Origin: Defluviitaleaceae bacterium
Lineage (GTDB): Bacteria > Bacillota > Clostridia > Lachnospirales > WQUN01
Length of the DNA stretch: 62,046 nucleotides
NCBI GenBank assembly: GCA_009784025.1
Contig: WQVK01000009.1
Span: 1 to 62,046 of the forward strand
Direction: 5' to 3'
Below the pieces are notes generated by a model, which ran no database searches, was not told the DNA's origin, and saw only the letters and a program-made list of their open reading frames with translations. Numbering within the stretch: the first letter of the stretch is position 1; each line of letters begins with the position of its first letter. Both the position numbers and the translations under genes were made by a program. Positions 1 to 7,898 of this stretch are shown here, in pieces.

Positions 1-131
1 ATTTCCCGCAATCCTTCGTCGCTGAAAACCTTGCGCACCGCTAGTGCGCGGCGGTTTTCAGCTTCTCGCCTTGCGAAAAATTTCCTGCGCCCTATGCGAA
101 TGTTTTTAGGTGGAGCGGCTATATTTCACTA
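1..131. repeat. Family B element (B1, cut by window edge) plus family A tip
   Basis: Positions 1-121 match the right part of the 160-bp family B element, including its terminal arm ending GTTTTTAGGTGGAGCGGCTA. The next ten bases (122-131) are the tip of a family A element (TATTTCACTA). This is the junction also seen at 38294-38305, so B1 probably sits inside an A element as B3 does. The left end lies outside the window. Confidence 0.75.
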
Positions 132-290
132 GACTTCTTCCGAAATTCCCGCAGGGGGTTTCGGAAAAGTTATATTTTCAATCTTTTGCTTCTTCTGAGG
201 TAACCCGGAAGAAACCGGGCGGCACGGAGTGCCGGGTTCGCCAGGCGAACCTTATGAAATTGCGTTTTTTGCAATTTCAGAAGAACTCTA
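130..290. repeat. Family C element (C1) interrupted by a family E copy
   Basis: Termini TAGACTTCTTCCGAAA and AATTTCAGAAGAACTCTA match the family C ends. The element is about 160 bp instead of about 102 bp because roughly 59 bp at 199-257 interrupt it. The interruption resembles the reverse complement of family E (AACCCGGAAGAAACCGGGC followed by a CGAACCTTATG end). It directly follows B1 and an A fragment, giving a stack of at least three mobile-repeat layers. Confidence 0.7.
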
Positions 291-326
291 CTACATTTTG
301 CCTTTTACTGGTTGCGTTGTATGTAC

Positions 327-357
327 AAGGCAGTGGCCATATAGCCACTGCCTTTTT
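327..357. terminator. Bidirectional rho-independent terminator
   Basis: Perfect 11-bp arms (AAGGCAGTGGC and GCCACTGCCTT, loop CATATA) are followed by a T-rich tract. On the - strand the hairpin lies just past the stop of the TSUP transporter, so it probably ends that gene. Confidence 0.75.
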
Positions 358-377
358 AATAGACTTCTTACTAGAGT

Positions 378-1166
378 TTACCCCCTAAAAAACATAACCA
401 AATTGAATATATTTATTGCAATAAGCACGCACATTGTCACAGTAAACGTCTTGCGTACGGCATTGTCGGTTACTCTGCGGCTTATTATTGCGCCTATTAT
501 GCCGCCTATTATTGCTGCGGGTATGATGTAGGGTAGGAAGGATAGGTCATAGCTGCCGTAGCCGCGGCCTTCTATTCCCATGGTTATTAGCCTGGATAGG
601 TGGGAGAAGAAGATAACTACTATGGAATAGGCTGTGGCCTGTTTTACTGGCAGGCTAAATAGTATCATAAACACTGGCACGTTTATTGGGCCGCCGCCTA
701 TGCCTAGGAATACAGCCAGTGAGCCTAAGAAAATACCCAGCAGCGGGTAGAAAAGCTTGTTCTTAACTTCGTAGCGTAGGGTGCATTTTTCTGTGAGGAA
801 GATTGCCAGCCCCAGGAAAAATATTGTGGCCATGGTTTGTACTATACGTACATTGTTATCGCCAAAATGGGTGGCTGGTATGCGTAGCAGCTGGTCGCCC
901 AGCGTGCCGCCTATTAGCGAACCTAGGCATATTAGCCCAGCTTTTTTAAAGTCTATTTTGGTTTCGTCCATTACTTTTTTGCCAGTGGACACCAGCGCCA
1001 TAATAAGCACCGCTGTGCTAGTTAAAAAGGCGATGTCTGGTACTTCGTGGTAGTCGATTACGTCTAAGATTGGCCGGATTATTACGCCGCCGCCCAGCCC
1101 CACTATTGCGCCCAAGACGCAAGATGATAGGAAAATTACAAAATAAAGAATCTGCACTACACTCAT
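378..1166 (-). CDS. TSUP (TauE/SafE) family membrane transporter
   Basis: A 262-residue polytopic membrane protein of the sulfite exporter TauE/SafE family, which exports small sulfur-containing anions. The substrate cannot be told from sequence. It shows about eight hydrophobic segments, the N-terminal glycine-rich GAIVGLGGGVIIRPIL motif (residues about 19-34) and the second-half repeat GSLAVFLGIGGGPINVPVF, the two hallmark repeats of the family. The ATG has a strong GGAGG site eight bases upstream. It is transcribed alone, away from spoIIP, and ends at a bidirectional terminator. Confidence 0.85.
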   Translation of the reverse strand: MSVVQILYFVIFLSSCVLGAIVGLGGGVIIRPILDVIDYHEVPDIAFLTSTAVLIMALVSTGKKVMDETKIDFKKAGLICLGSLIGGTLGDQLLRIPATHFGDNNVRIVQTMATIFFLGLAIFLTEKCTLRYEVKNKLFYPLLGIFLGSLAVFLGIGGGPINVPVFMILFSLPVKQATAYSIVVIFFSHLSRLITMGIEGRGYGSYDLSFLPYIIPAAIIGGIIGAIISRRVTDNAVRKTFTVTMCVLIAINIFNLVMFFRG

Positions 1167-1244
1167 GTTACTACCTCCGTTGGAATATATTTATAATTAT
1201 TGACTGTTGATTATTGATAAACTAAGTAAATCTTCGGGGTGAAT

Positions 1245-2249
1245 ATGAAAAAACTAAAAACCATAAAACAACGCGCCATCCTTGGCATATTTTTGTTGGC
1301 TGCTGCCACACTGCTTACCATTTCTGGCCGCGCCCTACATAGCTACGAGCCCCTCGAGCCGCCCCAAGATGCCGAATATAGCCTGGATATCCTTAGCTTT
1401 AGCGACATCGTATTCACTCCTCCGCCAGAAATTAGCCGCCCTTTTGCCCCTTCGCGGCTTGACCCGCTGCCAGAAGAATACGTACAGCGGCTTCTAAATT
1501 TTGATTATCTCATAAGTCGCATCTTTTTGGTAGACCCTGAGACAATTTTATTTTATTCAGACATAAACGTCGAAGAATTTCTAGAAGCAGACCTTAGCAT
1601 AGATTATAACCTAGACGGCCCTCTTGTGCTAATTTTCCACACCCATTCCACAGAAATGTTTAGCGATTCCAACCCCGCCTATCCCATGACGGGCATAATG
1701 GGCGCAGGCCAGTACCTGGCGGAAATCCTCTACAACAACCACGGCATAAAAACCCTACACTACACCGGCCGCTTCGATGTGGTGGACGGCCACAACCAGC
1801 GCCAAGGCAGCTACGAACGCATGGAGCCCGTAATCCGCCAAATTCTAACGGACAACCCTTCAATACAAGTTGTAATTGACCTCCACCGGGACGGCGTTGG
1901 GGATCATCACCCGCCCTTCGTCACCTATATAAACGGTACCCGCACTGCCCAGATTATGTTCTTCAACGGCCTATCCCGCCGCATCCGGGGCGGCACACCA
2001 GAGGCCGTCCCATGGCTGCCCAACCCCTACCAAACCCAAAACCTAAACTTCAGCTTCCGCCTACAATTAGCCGCTAATCAACTATACCCAGACCTCACCC
2101 GCCGCATCTACCTACGCGCCTTCCGCTACAGCCTACACATGCTCCCCCTAAGCACCCTAGTAGAAGTAGGAAACCAGCACAACACCCTACAAGACGCAAA
2201 AAACGCGATGCATCCGCTGGCTAATGTGATTGCTGCTGTGGTGGCATAG
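1245..2249 (+). CDS. spoIIP: Stage II sporulation protein P (SpoIIP family)
   Basis: An amidase/endopeptidase of the SpoIID-SpoIIM-SpoIIP complex that remodels peptidoglycan during engulfment in endospore formers. An N-terminal membrane anchor (ILGIFLLAAATLLTISG) precedes the SpoIIP domain, with the histidine motif LIFHTHSTEMF near residues 127-137, VVIDLHRDGVG near 208-218 and a C-terminal LVEVGNQHNT. The ~335-residue length is slightly short for the family. The start is uncertain: a GTG at 1239 is in frame two codons upstream, and the only SD-like sequence (GGGGT, 1236-1240) is weak and very close. It is monocistronic and oriented away from the TSUP gene. Confidence 0.85.
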   Translation: MKKLKTIKQRAILGIFLLAAATLLTISGRALHSYEPLEPPQDAEYSLDILSFSDIVFTPPPEISRPFAPSRLDPLPEEYVQRLLNFDYLISRIFLVDPETILFYSDINVEEFLEADLSIDYNLDGPLVLIFHTHSTEMFSDSNPAYPMTGIMGAGQYLAEILYNNHGIKTLHYTGRFDVVDGHNQRQGSYERMEPVIRQILTDNPSIQVVIDLHRDGVGDHHPPFVTYINGTRTAQIMFFNGLSRRIRGGTPEAVPWLPNPYQTQNLNFSFRLQLAANQLYPDLTRRIYLRAFRYSLHMLPLSTLVEVGNQHNTLQDAKNAMHPLANVIAAVVA

Positions 2250-2490
2250 CCGGTTAAACAGCGGGGTTTTGCCCAGAACGCATGGGCAAGCCGCATCTCT
2301 TCTTTTCATAGGATTCGTTTCGCGAACTTGGCACGATTTGTCGTCCGATTTCTTTCGGGCCATACTTGAAAAAAAAGCAAAAAAACTTTTATTTTTTTAG
2401 AAGTTTTTAATTTCTAAAAAAGCCCAAAATTTCGGGCTTTTTTGTGTTTAGGAGATAGAAAAAGAGTATGTTTTTGCCCTTTTTTGCCCA
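2250..2490. other. Gap downstream of spoIIP: family E repeat (E2) and terminator
   Basis: No gene is seen. Positions 2306-2370 hold a family E copy: GATTCGTTTCGCGAAC hairpin, a GGCACG block, then CCGATTTCTTTCGGG. It is followed by an AT-rich stretch and a hairpin terminator at 2416-2443 that leads into the D1 pair. Confidence 0.6.
2416..2443 (+). terminator. Rho-independent terminator of the T-D composite
   Basis: AAAAAAGCCCAAAATTTCGGGCTTTTTTG forms a short GC stem with A and T tracts on both sides, so it could act on either strand. Near-identical hairpins sit 40-55 bp from family D units at 38391, 45016 and 49685. Confidence 0.75.
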
Positions 2491-2550
2491 AAAAGTGGTA
2501 CCGTATGGTACCATTTTTCCTTATTTATGGTACCGTATGGTACCATTTTT
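2491..2550. repeat. Family D paired GGTACC palindromes (D1)
   Basis: Two 16-bp units GGTACCGTATGGTACC start at 2497 and 2529, 32 bp apart, with a 16-bp AT-rich linker. The same spacing recurs in all six paired copies in this window. Confidence 0.85.
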
Positions 2551-2668
2551 ATTGCTACCGCATTAGAGAATTGTCTGCCTCCATAAAAAATATGCTATAC
2601 TTTTCTACAAATTACAGCTACCGCCTACAGAACCATCTACCATCCAACCTAGAATCGAGGCCTCATAA

Positions 2669-3103
2669 ATGAAAAACAAAAAATGGTCTGGCGTAAAAGA
2701 AGGCATTATCATGTACCTTGCCATCTCTAAAATAATGTACTGGGCGAACATCGCCAGCGACATGGCCCAAAATGATTTCGAGGGCGCATGGCCGCTTATT
2801 GTAGACAGGATTCTGCTACAGGATTTACCCCTTGTTTTGGTTATTGCCTGCATTGTTGTTATCGACCGATCCCGGGCCAATTCTTATTTAAAATTTGCCC
2901 TTGGTTATTTGGCTTATTTGGGCATTATCTTTGTGTATCTGCTTGTATTATTTGGGGTTTTCGAGGACGGCTTTATGGCTGGGGTTTTATTTTTTAGGGA
3001 TTCATTTTTAAGCTTCACTATAATGTTCGTTGTTATTACTGTTGTATTGTCCGTAAAAGAGCGCTTTACCAGCAAGTTAAAAGAGCAGCCAGAAGAAGAA
3101 TAA
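2669..3103 (+). CDS. Hypothetical four-helix membrane protein
   Basis: A 144-residue protein with no family recognised. About four hydrophobic segments are seen: near residues 12-30, LPLVLVIACIVVI (about 54-66), a long LGYLAYLGIIFVYLLVLFGVF (about 78-98) and FLSFTIMFVVITVVLSV (about 113-129). A lysine- and glutamate-rich cytoplasmic tail ends EQPEEE. A modest purine-rich stretch (CGAGG) lies about ten bases before the ATG. It follows the D1 repeat and precedes the GH115 gene by 76 bp, possibly co-transcribed. The layout resembles small 4-TM proteins of unknown role. Confidence 0.6.
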   Translation: MKNKKWSGVKEGIIMYLAISKIMYWANIASDMAQNDFEGAWPLIVDRILLQDLPLVLVIACIVVIDRSRANSYLKFALGYLAYLGIIFVYLLVLFGVFEDGFMAGVLFFRDSFLSFTIMFVVITVVLSVKERFTSKLKEQPEEE

Positions 3104-3179
3104 ACTTCTGCCGCCGCTTGTATTTTTATACAAATACCGATACAATCAAATCAAATTATTTTCCCAGGGAGGGCATATT

Positions 3180-5756
3180 ATGGATATTTTATTATTTGGC
3201 AAAAACAACCCCGCCGCCATCTTCGCAGACAAATCAGATTGGGATGGCGTGCATATTGCGCTAGAAGCCCTGCGCGGCGACATTAAGCTTGTAACAGGCG
3301 CAGCCCCAGCCATTCAGCTAGATGGCGCAAAAATTATCGCAGGTACAATAGGCAAAAGCCCTATAATAGACGCCCTGGCCGCCAGCGGCAAAATCGACAC
3401 CACTGCCATAGCAGGCAAATGGGAATGTTTCCTTCTGCAAATTGTAGACAACCCCGCCCCCGGCGTAGACATTGCCCTAGTGGTAGCCGGCAGCGACAAG
3501 CGCGGCACAATCTACGGTATATATGAATTTAGCCGGCTAATAGGCGTTTCACCATGGGTATGGTGGGGCGACAGCCAGCCTGCCCAGCAAGAAACCATCA
3601 CTCTGGCCAAAAACTTCCGCCAGGTAAACGGCGAGCCCAGCGTAAAATACCGCGGCTTTTTCATGAACGACGAAGCCCCAAGCCTTTCCGGCTGGATGGG
3701 CAAGCATTTCCCAAAAGTAGCCAACCCGCAAGCCACCCAGGGCTGCGGTAGCCAGTTCTATACAAAAATATTCGAGTTGCTGCTGCGCTTGCGGGGCAAT
3801 TATCTATGGCCCGTCATGTGGAATAACTCCTTCCACACAGACGACCCTCAAAATACAATAATGGCAGATAAATACGGCGTAGTAATGGGCACAAGCCACC
3901 ACGAGCATATGACCTGTGCAGACAAGGAATGGTCTTGGTCCGGCCTAGGCCAATGGAACTACGCCACCAATCGTGACAAAATCTACAAATTCTGGCAAGA
4001 TGGCACAGCCGCCCGCAAGCCATACGAATCTATAATAACCCTAGGCATGCGAGGCCAGGCAGACTCTGCCATACTAGGGCCAAACGCAACCCTAAAGGAT
4101 AATATGGACCTGATGCAAGGCGTGCTTACAGACCAGCGCAAAATAATAAAAACAGTACACGGCGCAGCAGACGCCGCCCCCCAAATGATAGCCCTGTACA
4201 AGGAAGTAGAAGATTTCTACTACGGAGACGATGTAAACGGCAAGCTAAACGTACCCGAAGACGTCACCCTAATGCTATGTGACGACAATTTTGGCAATAT
4301 CCGCACCCTGCCCACCCCAGAAATGTTAAAGCGCCCAGGCGGCTTTGGCATGTACTATCATTTCGACTATCGCGGCGGGCCAATAAGCTACGAATGGATA
4401 AACCAAGTGCCCATCACTAAAACATGGGACCAAATGTCCACAGCCTACGAGGCCGGCGTGCGCCAAATATGGATAGTTAACGTGGGCGACCTCAAGCCAA
4501 TGGAATTCCCGCTAGATTATTTCATGGCCCTAGCCTACGATTACGATACCTGGGGCAAACCCAACAAAACCAAGGAATTTACCCTCAACTGGGCAACCCG
4601 CGAGTTCGGTGGTGAATTTGCCGCCGCTGTAGAAGAAGTAGTATCCGGCCACCTAAAAATCCTGGGCGCGCGCAAGGCAGAAGTTGTACTACCAAGCACC
4701 TTCGCCCTAGATAAATTCAACGAGGCCGAAAGAACCCTACATTCTTTCGAAGCCATAGTTAAAAAGGCCGAAGCCATATACGAAAAACTGCCACAGCAAA
4801 AGCAAGCCACCTTCTACCAAATGGTACTCTACCCCACCCGGGCGGCGTACAATGTATACGCCGTGGGCATTTACACGGCCTTCAGCCATCACTACGCCCA
4901 AAAAGGCTACAACATAGCCAACGACTATGCAGAAAAAGCCCGCCTGGCCTTCCAAAAAGATGCCGAAGAAACCGAATACTACAACAAAACCCTCTCAAAT
5001 GGAAAATGGGATGGCATAATGCGCCAAAACCATATGGCCTACACCCAGTGGAACAGCCCACATATTCAAGTAGTGCCAGAGACCCTGCCAGAGCTAGGCA
5101 AAATAGAAGCCGGCAGCAACAACCCAGCAGACCATGCAGCACCGCCAGCCCAAGCCCCACAACTTTCACTGCCAAAAAACACCTATATAGAAACCGATGG
5201 CTACGTGTCCATTAACCCGGCCAGCTTCGTGAAAACTACCCCATCCCCCAATGCCGCCTGGACAGTAATACAAAACTACGGCCGGGAATTTGACAGCATA
5301 AAAACCTTACCACACACCGCAAACCCCGGCTCGCCAGCAGTAGAATACAGCTTCTACCTACAAAACCCAGGCGAGTACAATATCAGCATCTTCCTAGCCC
5401 CAAACAACAACCCCCTACACGAAACCATCACGCCGCTAAACCAACAGCTTCGCTTTAGCGTGCAAATAGACAGCGGCGAAACAATCACTACCCCTGCCCT
5501 GCCAGAAAAATTCGTGGTGGGCTACGGCCCTTGGGCAATGGGCGTTATGAACAATGTTCGCGTTAAAACCATACCATACGGCCAGCTAAATGCCGGCCAG
5601 CACAGCCTCACCATCAAGGCAATAGATCCTGGTGTGGTCATTCAAAAAATCGTAATAGCGCCCCCTTGCGCTCGGCAAGAAATGCTGCCCCTCACCCCGC
5701 CCACAGAGCATTTCATGGGCTCATATTTCGGCCCGCCAGAAAGCCCCAAATGTTAA
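3180..5756 (+). CDS. Glycoside hydrolase family 115 (xylan alpha-1,2-glucuronidase type)
   Basis: An 858-residue GH115 enzyme. The family removes (4-O-methyl-)glucuronic acid from the side chains of glucuronoxylan. Seen: the N-terminal alpha/beta domain with VVAGSDKRGTIYGIYEFSR (about 101-119) and GVSPWVWWGD; the central TIM-barrel region with KYRGFFMNDEAPSLSGW (about 156-172), LLRLRGNYLWPVMWNNSF and GTSHHEHM; and a C-terminal beta-rich domain from about residue 675. There is no signal peptide, so it should act in the cytoplasm on imported oligosaccharides. An AGGGAGG ribosome site precedes the ATG. It fits functionally with the GH3 gene at 28976. Confidence 0.88.
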   Translation: MDILLFGKNNPAAIFADKSDWDGVHIALEALRGDIKLVTGAAPAIQLDGAKIIAGTIGKSPIIDALAASGKIDTTAIAGKWECFLLQIVDNPAPGVDIALVVAGSDKRGTIYGIYEFSRLIGVSPWVWWGDSQPAQQETITLAKNFRQVNGEPSVKYRGFFMNDEAPSLSGWMGKHFPKVANPQATQGCGSQFYTKIFELLLRLRGNYLWPVMWNNSFHTDDPQNTIMADKYGVVMGTSHHEHMTCADKEWSWSGLGQWNYATNRDKIYKFWQDGTAARKPYESIITLGMRGQADSAILGPNATLKDNMDLMQGVLTDQRKIIKTVHGAADAAPQMIALYKEVEDFYYGDDVNGKLNVPEDVTLMLCDDNFGNIRTLPTPEMLKRPGGFGMYYHFDYRGGPISYEWINQVPITKTWDQMSTAYEAGVRQIWIVNVGDLKPMEFPLDYFMALAYDYDTWGKPNKTKEFTLNWATREFGGEFAAAVEEVVSGHLKILGARKAEVVLPSTFALDKFNEAERTLHSFEAIVKKAEAIYEKLPQQKQATFYQMVLYPTRAAYNVYAVGIYTAFSHHYAQKGYNIANDYAEKARLAFQKDAEETEYYNKTLSNGKWDGIMRQNHMAYTQWNSPHIQVVPETLPELGKIEAGSNNPADHAAPPAQAPQLSLPKNTYIETDGYVSINPASFVKTTPSPNAAWTVIQNYGREFDSIKTLPHTANPGSPAVEYSFYLQNPGEYNISIFLAPNNNPLHETITPLNQQLRFSVQIDSGETITTPALPEKFVVGYGPWAMGVMNNVRVKTIPYGQLNAGQHSLTIKAIDPGVVIQKIVIAPPCARQEMLPLTPPTEHFMGSYFGPPESPKC

Positions 5757-5892
5757 AATAAAAAAAATAGTGCATTATTGTCACAATTGTAGTAGAATGT
5801 CATTAAATACACCTGACTGCCGTTTTGGTAAACAAATTTCCATGCCAATGGGTTGGGCATATAGTCGGGGGAAAAATATTGGAGGTAATATT

Positions 5893-6297
5893 ATGTGGAG
5901 AGACGAATTTCTTATGGGAGTTCCGCACATTGACGCGCAGCACAGGTCATTGTTCGGCAAAGCAGGCGAGTTAGCCGACCTTATCTCACAAGGCGTAGAC
6001 AGTAACAGAGAGGCCATCATTGGCGTTATCGAATTCTTGAAAAACTACGCAATCACCCACTTTGCAGACGAAGAAAAGTACCAAGAAGAAACCAATTACG
6101 AAAACATCGAATCTCACAAGCTTCAGCATAAGGCATTCATCAAAACATTCCTTACACACGAAAAACGCCTTATAGACTCCGGCTTTTCTGAAGCTGAAGT
6201 AAAACATGCAGCCAACTCTCTTACAGAATGGCTTATCCATCATGTTTCCAACCTGGACCTACGCATTGTTGGCAAAAAGCCACTAGACCGTGATTAA
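5893..6297 (+). CDS. Bacteriohemerythrin family oxygen-binding protein
   Basis: A 134-residue four-helix-bundle hemerythrin, a di-iron protein that binds oxygen and is thought to sense, store or scavenge it in anaerobes. The iron ligands are visible: H in VPHIDAQHRSLF (about residue 10), HFADEEKYQEE (about 54-64), HKLQHKAF (about 74-81) and a C-terminal HHVSNLD (about 116-122). The longer upstream ORF is not used: this ATG has GGAGGT eight bases ahead. The gene overlaps trmL by eight bases, so the two are probably translated from one mRNA. Confidence 0.88.
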   Translation: MWRDEFLMGVPHIDAQHRSLFGKAGELADLISQGVDSNREAIIGVIEFLKNYAITHFADEEKYQEETNYENIESHKLQHKAFIKTFLTHEKRLIDSGFSEAEVKHAANSLTEWLIHHVSNLDLRIVGKKPLDRD

Positions 6298-6745
6298 CAT
6301 TGTCCTACACCAGCCCGAAATCCCCCACAATACCGGGGCAATAGGGCGTAGCTGCCTTATGACTGGCAGCCAGCTTCACCTCATACACCCCCTGGGCTTT
6401 TATCTGGACCAAAAATCACTAAAACGTAGTGGGCTTGACTACTGGCATAAGCTAAAGGTACAAGAATACGACAGCTTCAGCGATTTCACAGAAAAAAACC
6501 CAGCCGCAAACATCTACCTTGTAGAATCAGACCAGGGCGAAGTTTACTCTAATGTAAACTTCGCACCTGGTGATTTTTTAGTGTTCGGCAGCGAAACCAC
6601 AGGCCTGCCCCAGCACCTACTATCCACATACCCCAAAATTAAAATCCCTATGATAGGCGCAGAGCGGTCGCTTAACCTGTCTGTAGCCGTTGGTATTGTC
6701 CTATACGAGGCTTTGCGGCAGAATAATTTTGAGGGCTTGGTGTAA
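6290..6745 (+). CDS. trmL: tRNA (cytidine(34)-2'-O)-methyltransferase
   Basis: A 151-residue SPOUT-class methyltransferase that 2'-O-methylates the wobble nucleotide of certain tRNA-Leu species. Diagnostic trefoil-knot motifs are present: HQPEIPHNTGAIGRSC (residues 7-22), LVFGSETTGLP (about 99-109) and RSLNLSVAVGIVLYEALRQ near the C-terminus. Length is typical. It starts with GTG inside the end of the hemerythrin gene, which suggests translational coupling. Confidence 0.9.
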   Translation: MINIVLHQPEIPHNTGAIGRSCLMTGSQLHLIHPLGFYLDQKSLKRSGLDYWHKLKVQEYDSFSDFTEKNPAANIYLVESDQGEVYSNVNFAPGDFLVFGSETTGLPQHLLSTYPKIKIPMIGAERSLNLSVAVGIVLYEALRQNNFEGLV

Positions 6746-6800
6746 AACCATGGGCTTTGCCCCTAGATGCTTGGGCGGGTATGTTACGCAACAATCAACC

Positions 6801-6912
6801 TATAAAATAATTCGAAATCGGTCTCGCCTGTCGCGGCAAAAACACTCAAACGCCTTATTCCGGCGTTTCAGGTGCCGCATGGGTGAGACCTTTTCTCATT
6901 TATTTCGCTATA
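6801..6912. repeat. Family A MITE-like element (A1)
   Basis: About 112 bp beginning TATAAAATAATTCGAAATCG and ending CTCATTTATTTCGCTATA. Internal GGTCTCGCC/GGTGAGACC arms surround a central hairpin built on AAACGCC...GGCGTTT. It has the same orientation as A2 (15719), which lies on the other side of the rpmH-to-phosphotransferase block. Confidence 0.85.
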
Positions 6913-6921
6913 GGGAAAAAT

Positions 6922-6950
6922 TCAGTTGGTCGGAAAATCCGACCAACTGA
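6922..6950. repeat. Family F 29-bp perfect palindrome (F1)
   Basis: TCAGTTGGTCGGA and TCCGACCAACTGA are perfect 13-bp arms around an AAA centre. Copies occur at 10883 (inside mnmE), 28912 (compensated stem), 35446 and 55673. Confidence 0.9.
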
Positions 6951-7120
6951 TATCATTCCCAAATTATAGTCCGCTAAATTGAAAACAATCCGCTAGGGCA
7001 AACGAATTTTGCTGTAATTCAGGGAAACAGCGCATTAGAGGTACATACGTAGGCGCTAGCAAAGCAGCAAAGAAAATCACAAACTACTAAGGCTGGCGAA
7101 GCCTCTAACGATTTTTCCCT
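6951..7120. other. Upstream region of rpmH without a gene
   Basis: No coding signal is seen. The last 35 bases before the promoter (GGCTGGCGAAGCCTCTAACG) are the tail of a family H repeat. The rest (6951-7080) is moderately AT-rich with no recognised family. Confidence 0.4.
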
Positions 7121-7148
7121 TGACCTTTTCCAAGAATATCTCTATAAT
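7121..7148 (+). promoter_or_regulatory. Sigma-A type promoter of the rpmH block
   Basis: TTGACC (7121-7126), a 16-bp spacer and a consensus TATAAT (7143-7148), followed by an AGAGGTGA ribosome site 5 bp before the rpmH ATG. It probably drives rpmH, rnpA, yidD and yidC. Confidence 0.8.
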
Positions 7149-7172
7149 GCCACATGTAAAAGAGGTGACAAA

Positions 7173-7307
7173 ATGAAAAGAACGTATCAACCAAAGAAGC
7201 GTCAGCGTTCAAAGGAGCATGGCTTTCGCAAGCGCATGAAAACTTCTAACGGGCGCAAGGTGCTTCAGAGGAGACGCTTGAAAGGTAGACATGTCCTGTC
7301 TGCCTGA
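7173..7307 (+). CDS. rpmH: 50S ribosomal protein L34
   Basis: A 44-residue, very basic ribosomal protein, [20 protein letters not shown] at its start, with the family's GFRKRM and RRRLKGR motifs and normal length. The ATG has an AGAGGTGA site. Its last 17 bases overlap rnpA, the standard arrangement. It is the first gene of the conserved rpmH-rnpA-yidD-yidC-jag-mnmE-mnmG-rsmG block. Confidence 0.97.
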   Translation: MKRTYQPKKRQRSKEHGFRKRMKTSNGRKVLQRRRLKGRHVLSA

Positions 7308-7659
7308 GTCCATTAGAAAACCTGAAACCTTTAAAAAGGTGTATAGCCGGGGTAGGTATGCTGCAGACGGTGTTTTTGTGGTATATGCCCTGGCTAATGA
7401 TTTAGGTACAAATAGGCTTGGTATTACCGTTAGCAAAAAGGTTGGCAATGCCGTGAGGCGCAACTTGCTGCGGCGGCTGGTTAAGGAAATGTTGCGGGCT
7501 AAGGGCGGCATCCGGCCATTTGGCTACGATGTTGTTGTGCTTGCGCGGCCTCCTGCCGGGCTGCTGGAACGAAGCGCTGCCTTTGCCGCGGTGGACAAGT
7601 CTCTTTCTGTTTTGTTTAAAAGACTTGGGCTTTCCTTTGGCGGGAGCCCGGTACAATGA
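7291..7659 (+). CDS. rnpA: Ribonuclease P protein component
   Basis: A 122-residue protein subunit of RNase P, which helps the catalytic RNA trim 5' leaders from tRNA precursors. The signature [22 protein letters not shown] (about residues 40-61) carries the conserved RNR-type arginines, here [14 protein letters not shown]. It overlaps rpmH by 17 bases and yidD by four (ATGA), so it is translated in a coupled series. Confidence 0.95.
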   Translation: MSCLPESIRKPETFKKVYSRGRYAADGVFVVYALANDLGTNRLGITVSKKVGNAVRRNLLRRLVKEMLRAKGGIRPFGYDVVVLARPPAGLLERSAAFAAVDKSLSVLFKRLGLSFGGSPVQ

Positions 7660-7865
7660 AATCCTTTTGCTTGGCGGCGCTTAGGTTCTATAAGCGCCGT
7701 GTTTCACCGCACCTTGGTGTCAATTGCAGGTTCTTTCCTTCCTGCTCGGAATATATGTACATTGCTATCGACCGCTACGGGGTTCTTCGTGGCGGCTGGC
7801 TTGGGTTTAAGAGGCTTTTGCGTTGCCATCCATTCAACAGAGGCGGCAACGACCCTGTGCCTTAA
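7656..7865 (+). CDS. yidD: Membrane protein insertion efficiency factor YidD
   Basis: A 69-residue YidD homologue with the hallmark [15 protein letters not shown] and C-terminal [14 protein letters not shown]. YidD is a small membrane-associated protein thought to assist YidC-dependent insertion. The ATG overlaps the rnpA stop (ATGA) and the gene lies 33 bp upstream of yidC. Confidence 0.93.
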   Translation: MKSFCLAALRFYKRRVSPHLGVNCRFFPSCSEYMYIAIDRYGVLRGGWLGFKRLLRCHPFNRGGNDPVP

Positions 7866-7898
7866 GGTTGAGAAAATTTTAGCGTTGGAGGATTAGAT

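Noticed and set aside
2442-2672. Small ORFs across family D repeats, all encoding MVPYGT-like or WYRMVP-like peptides
   Set aside because: The peptides come from reading the GGTACC palindromes; they lack ribosome sites and recur in different frames and strands at every D locus.
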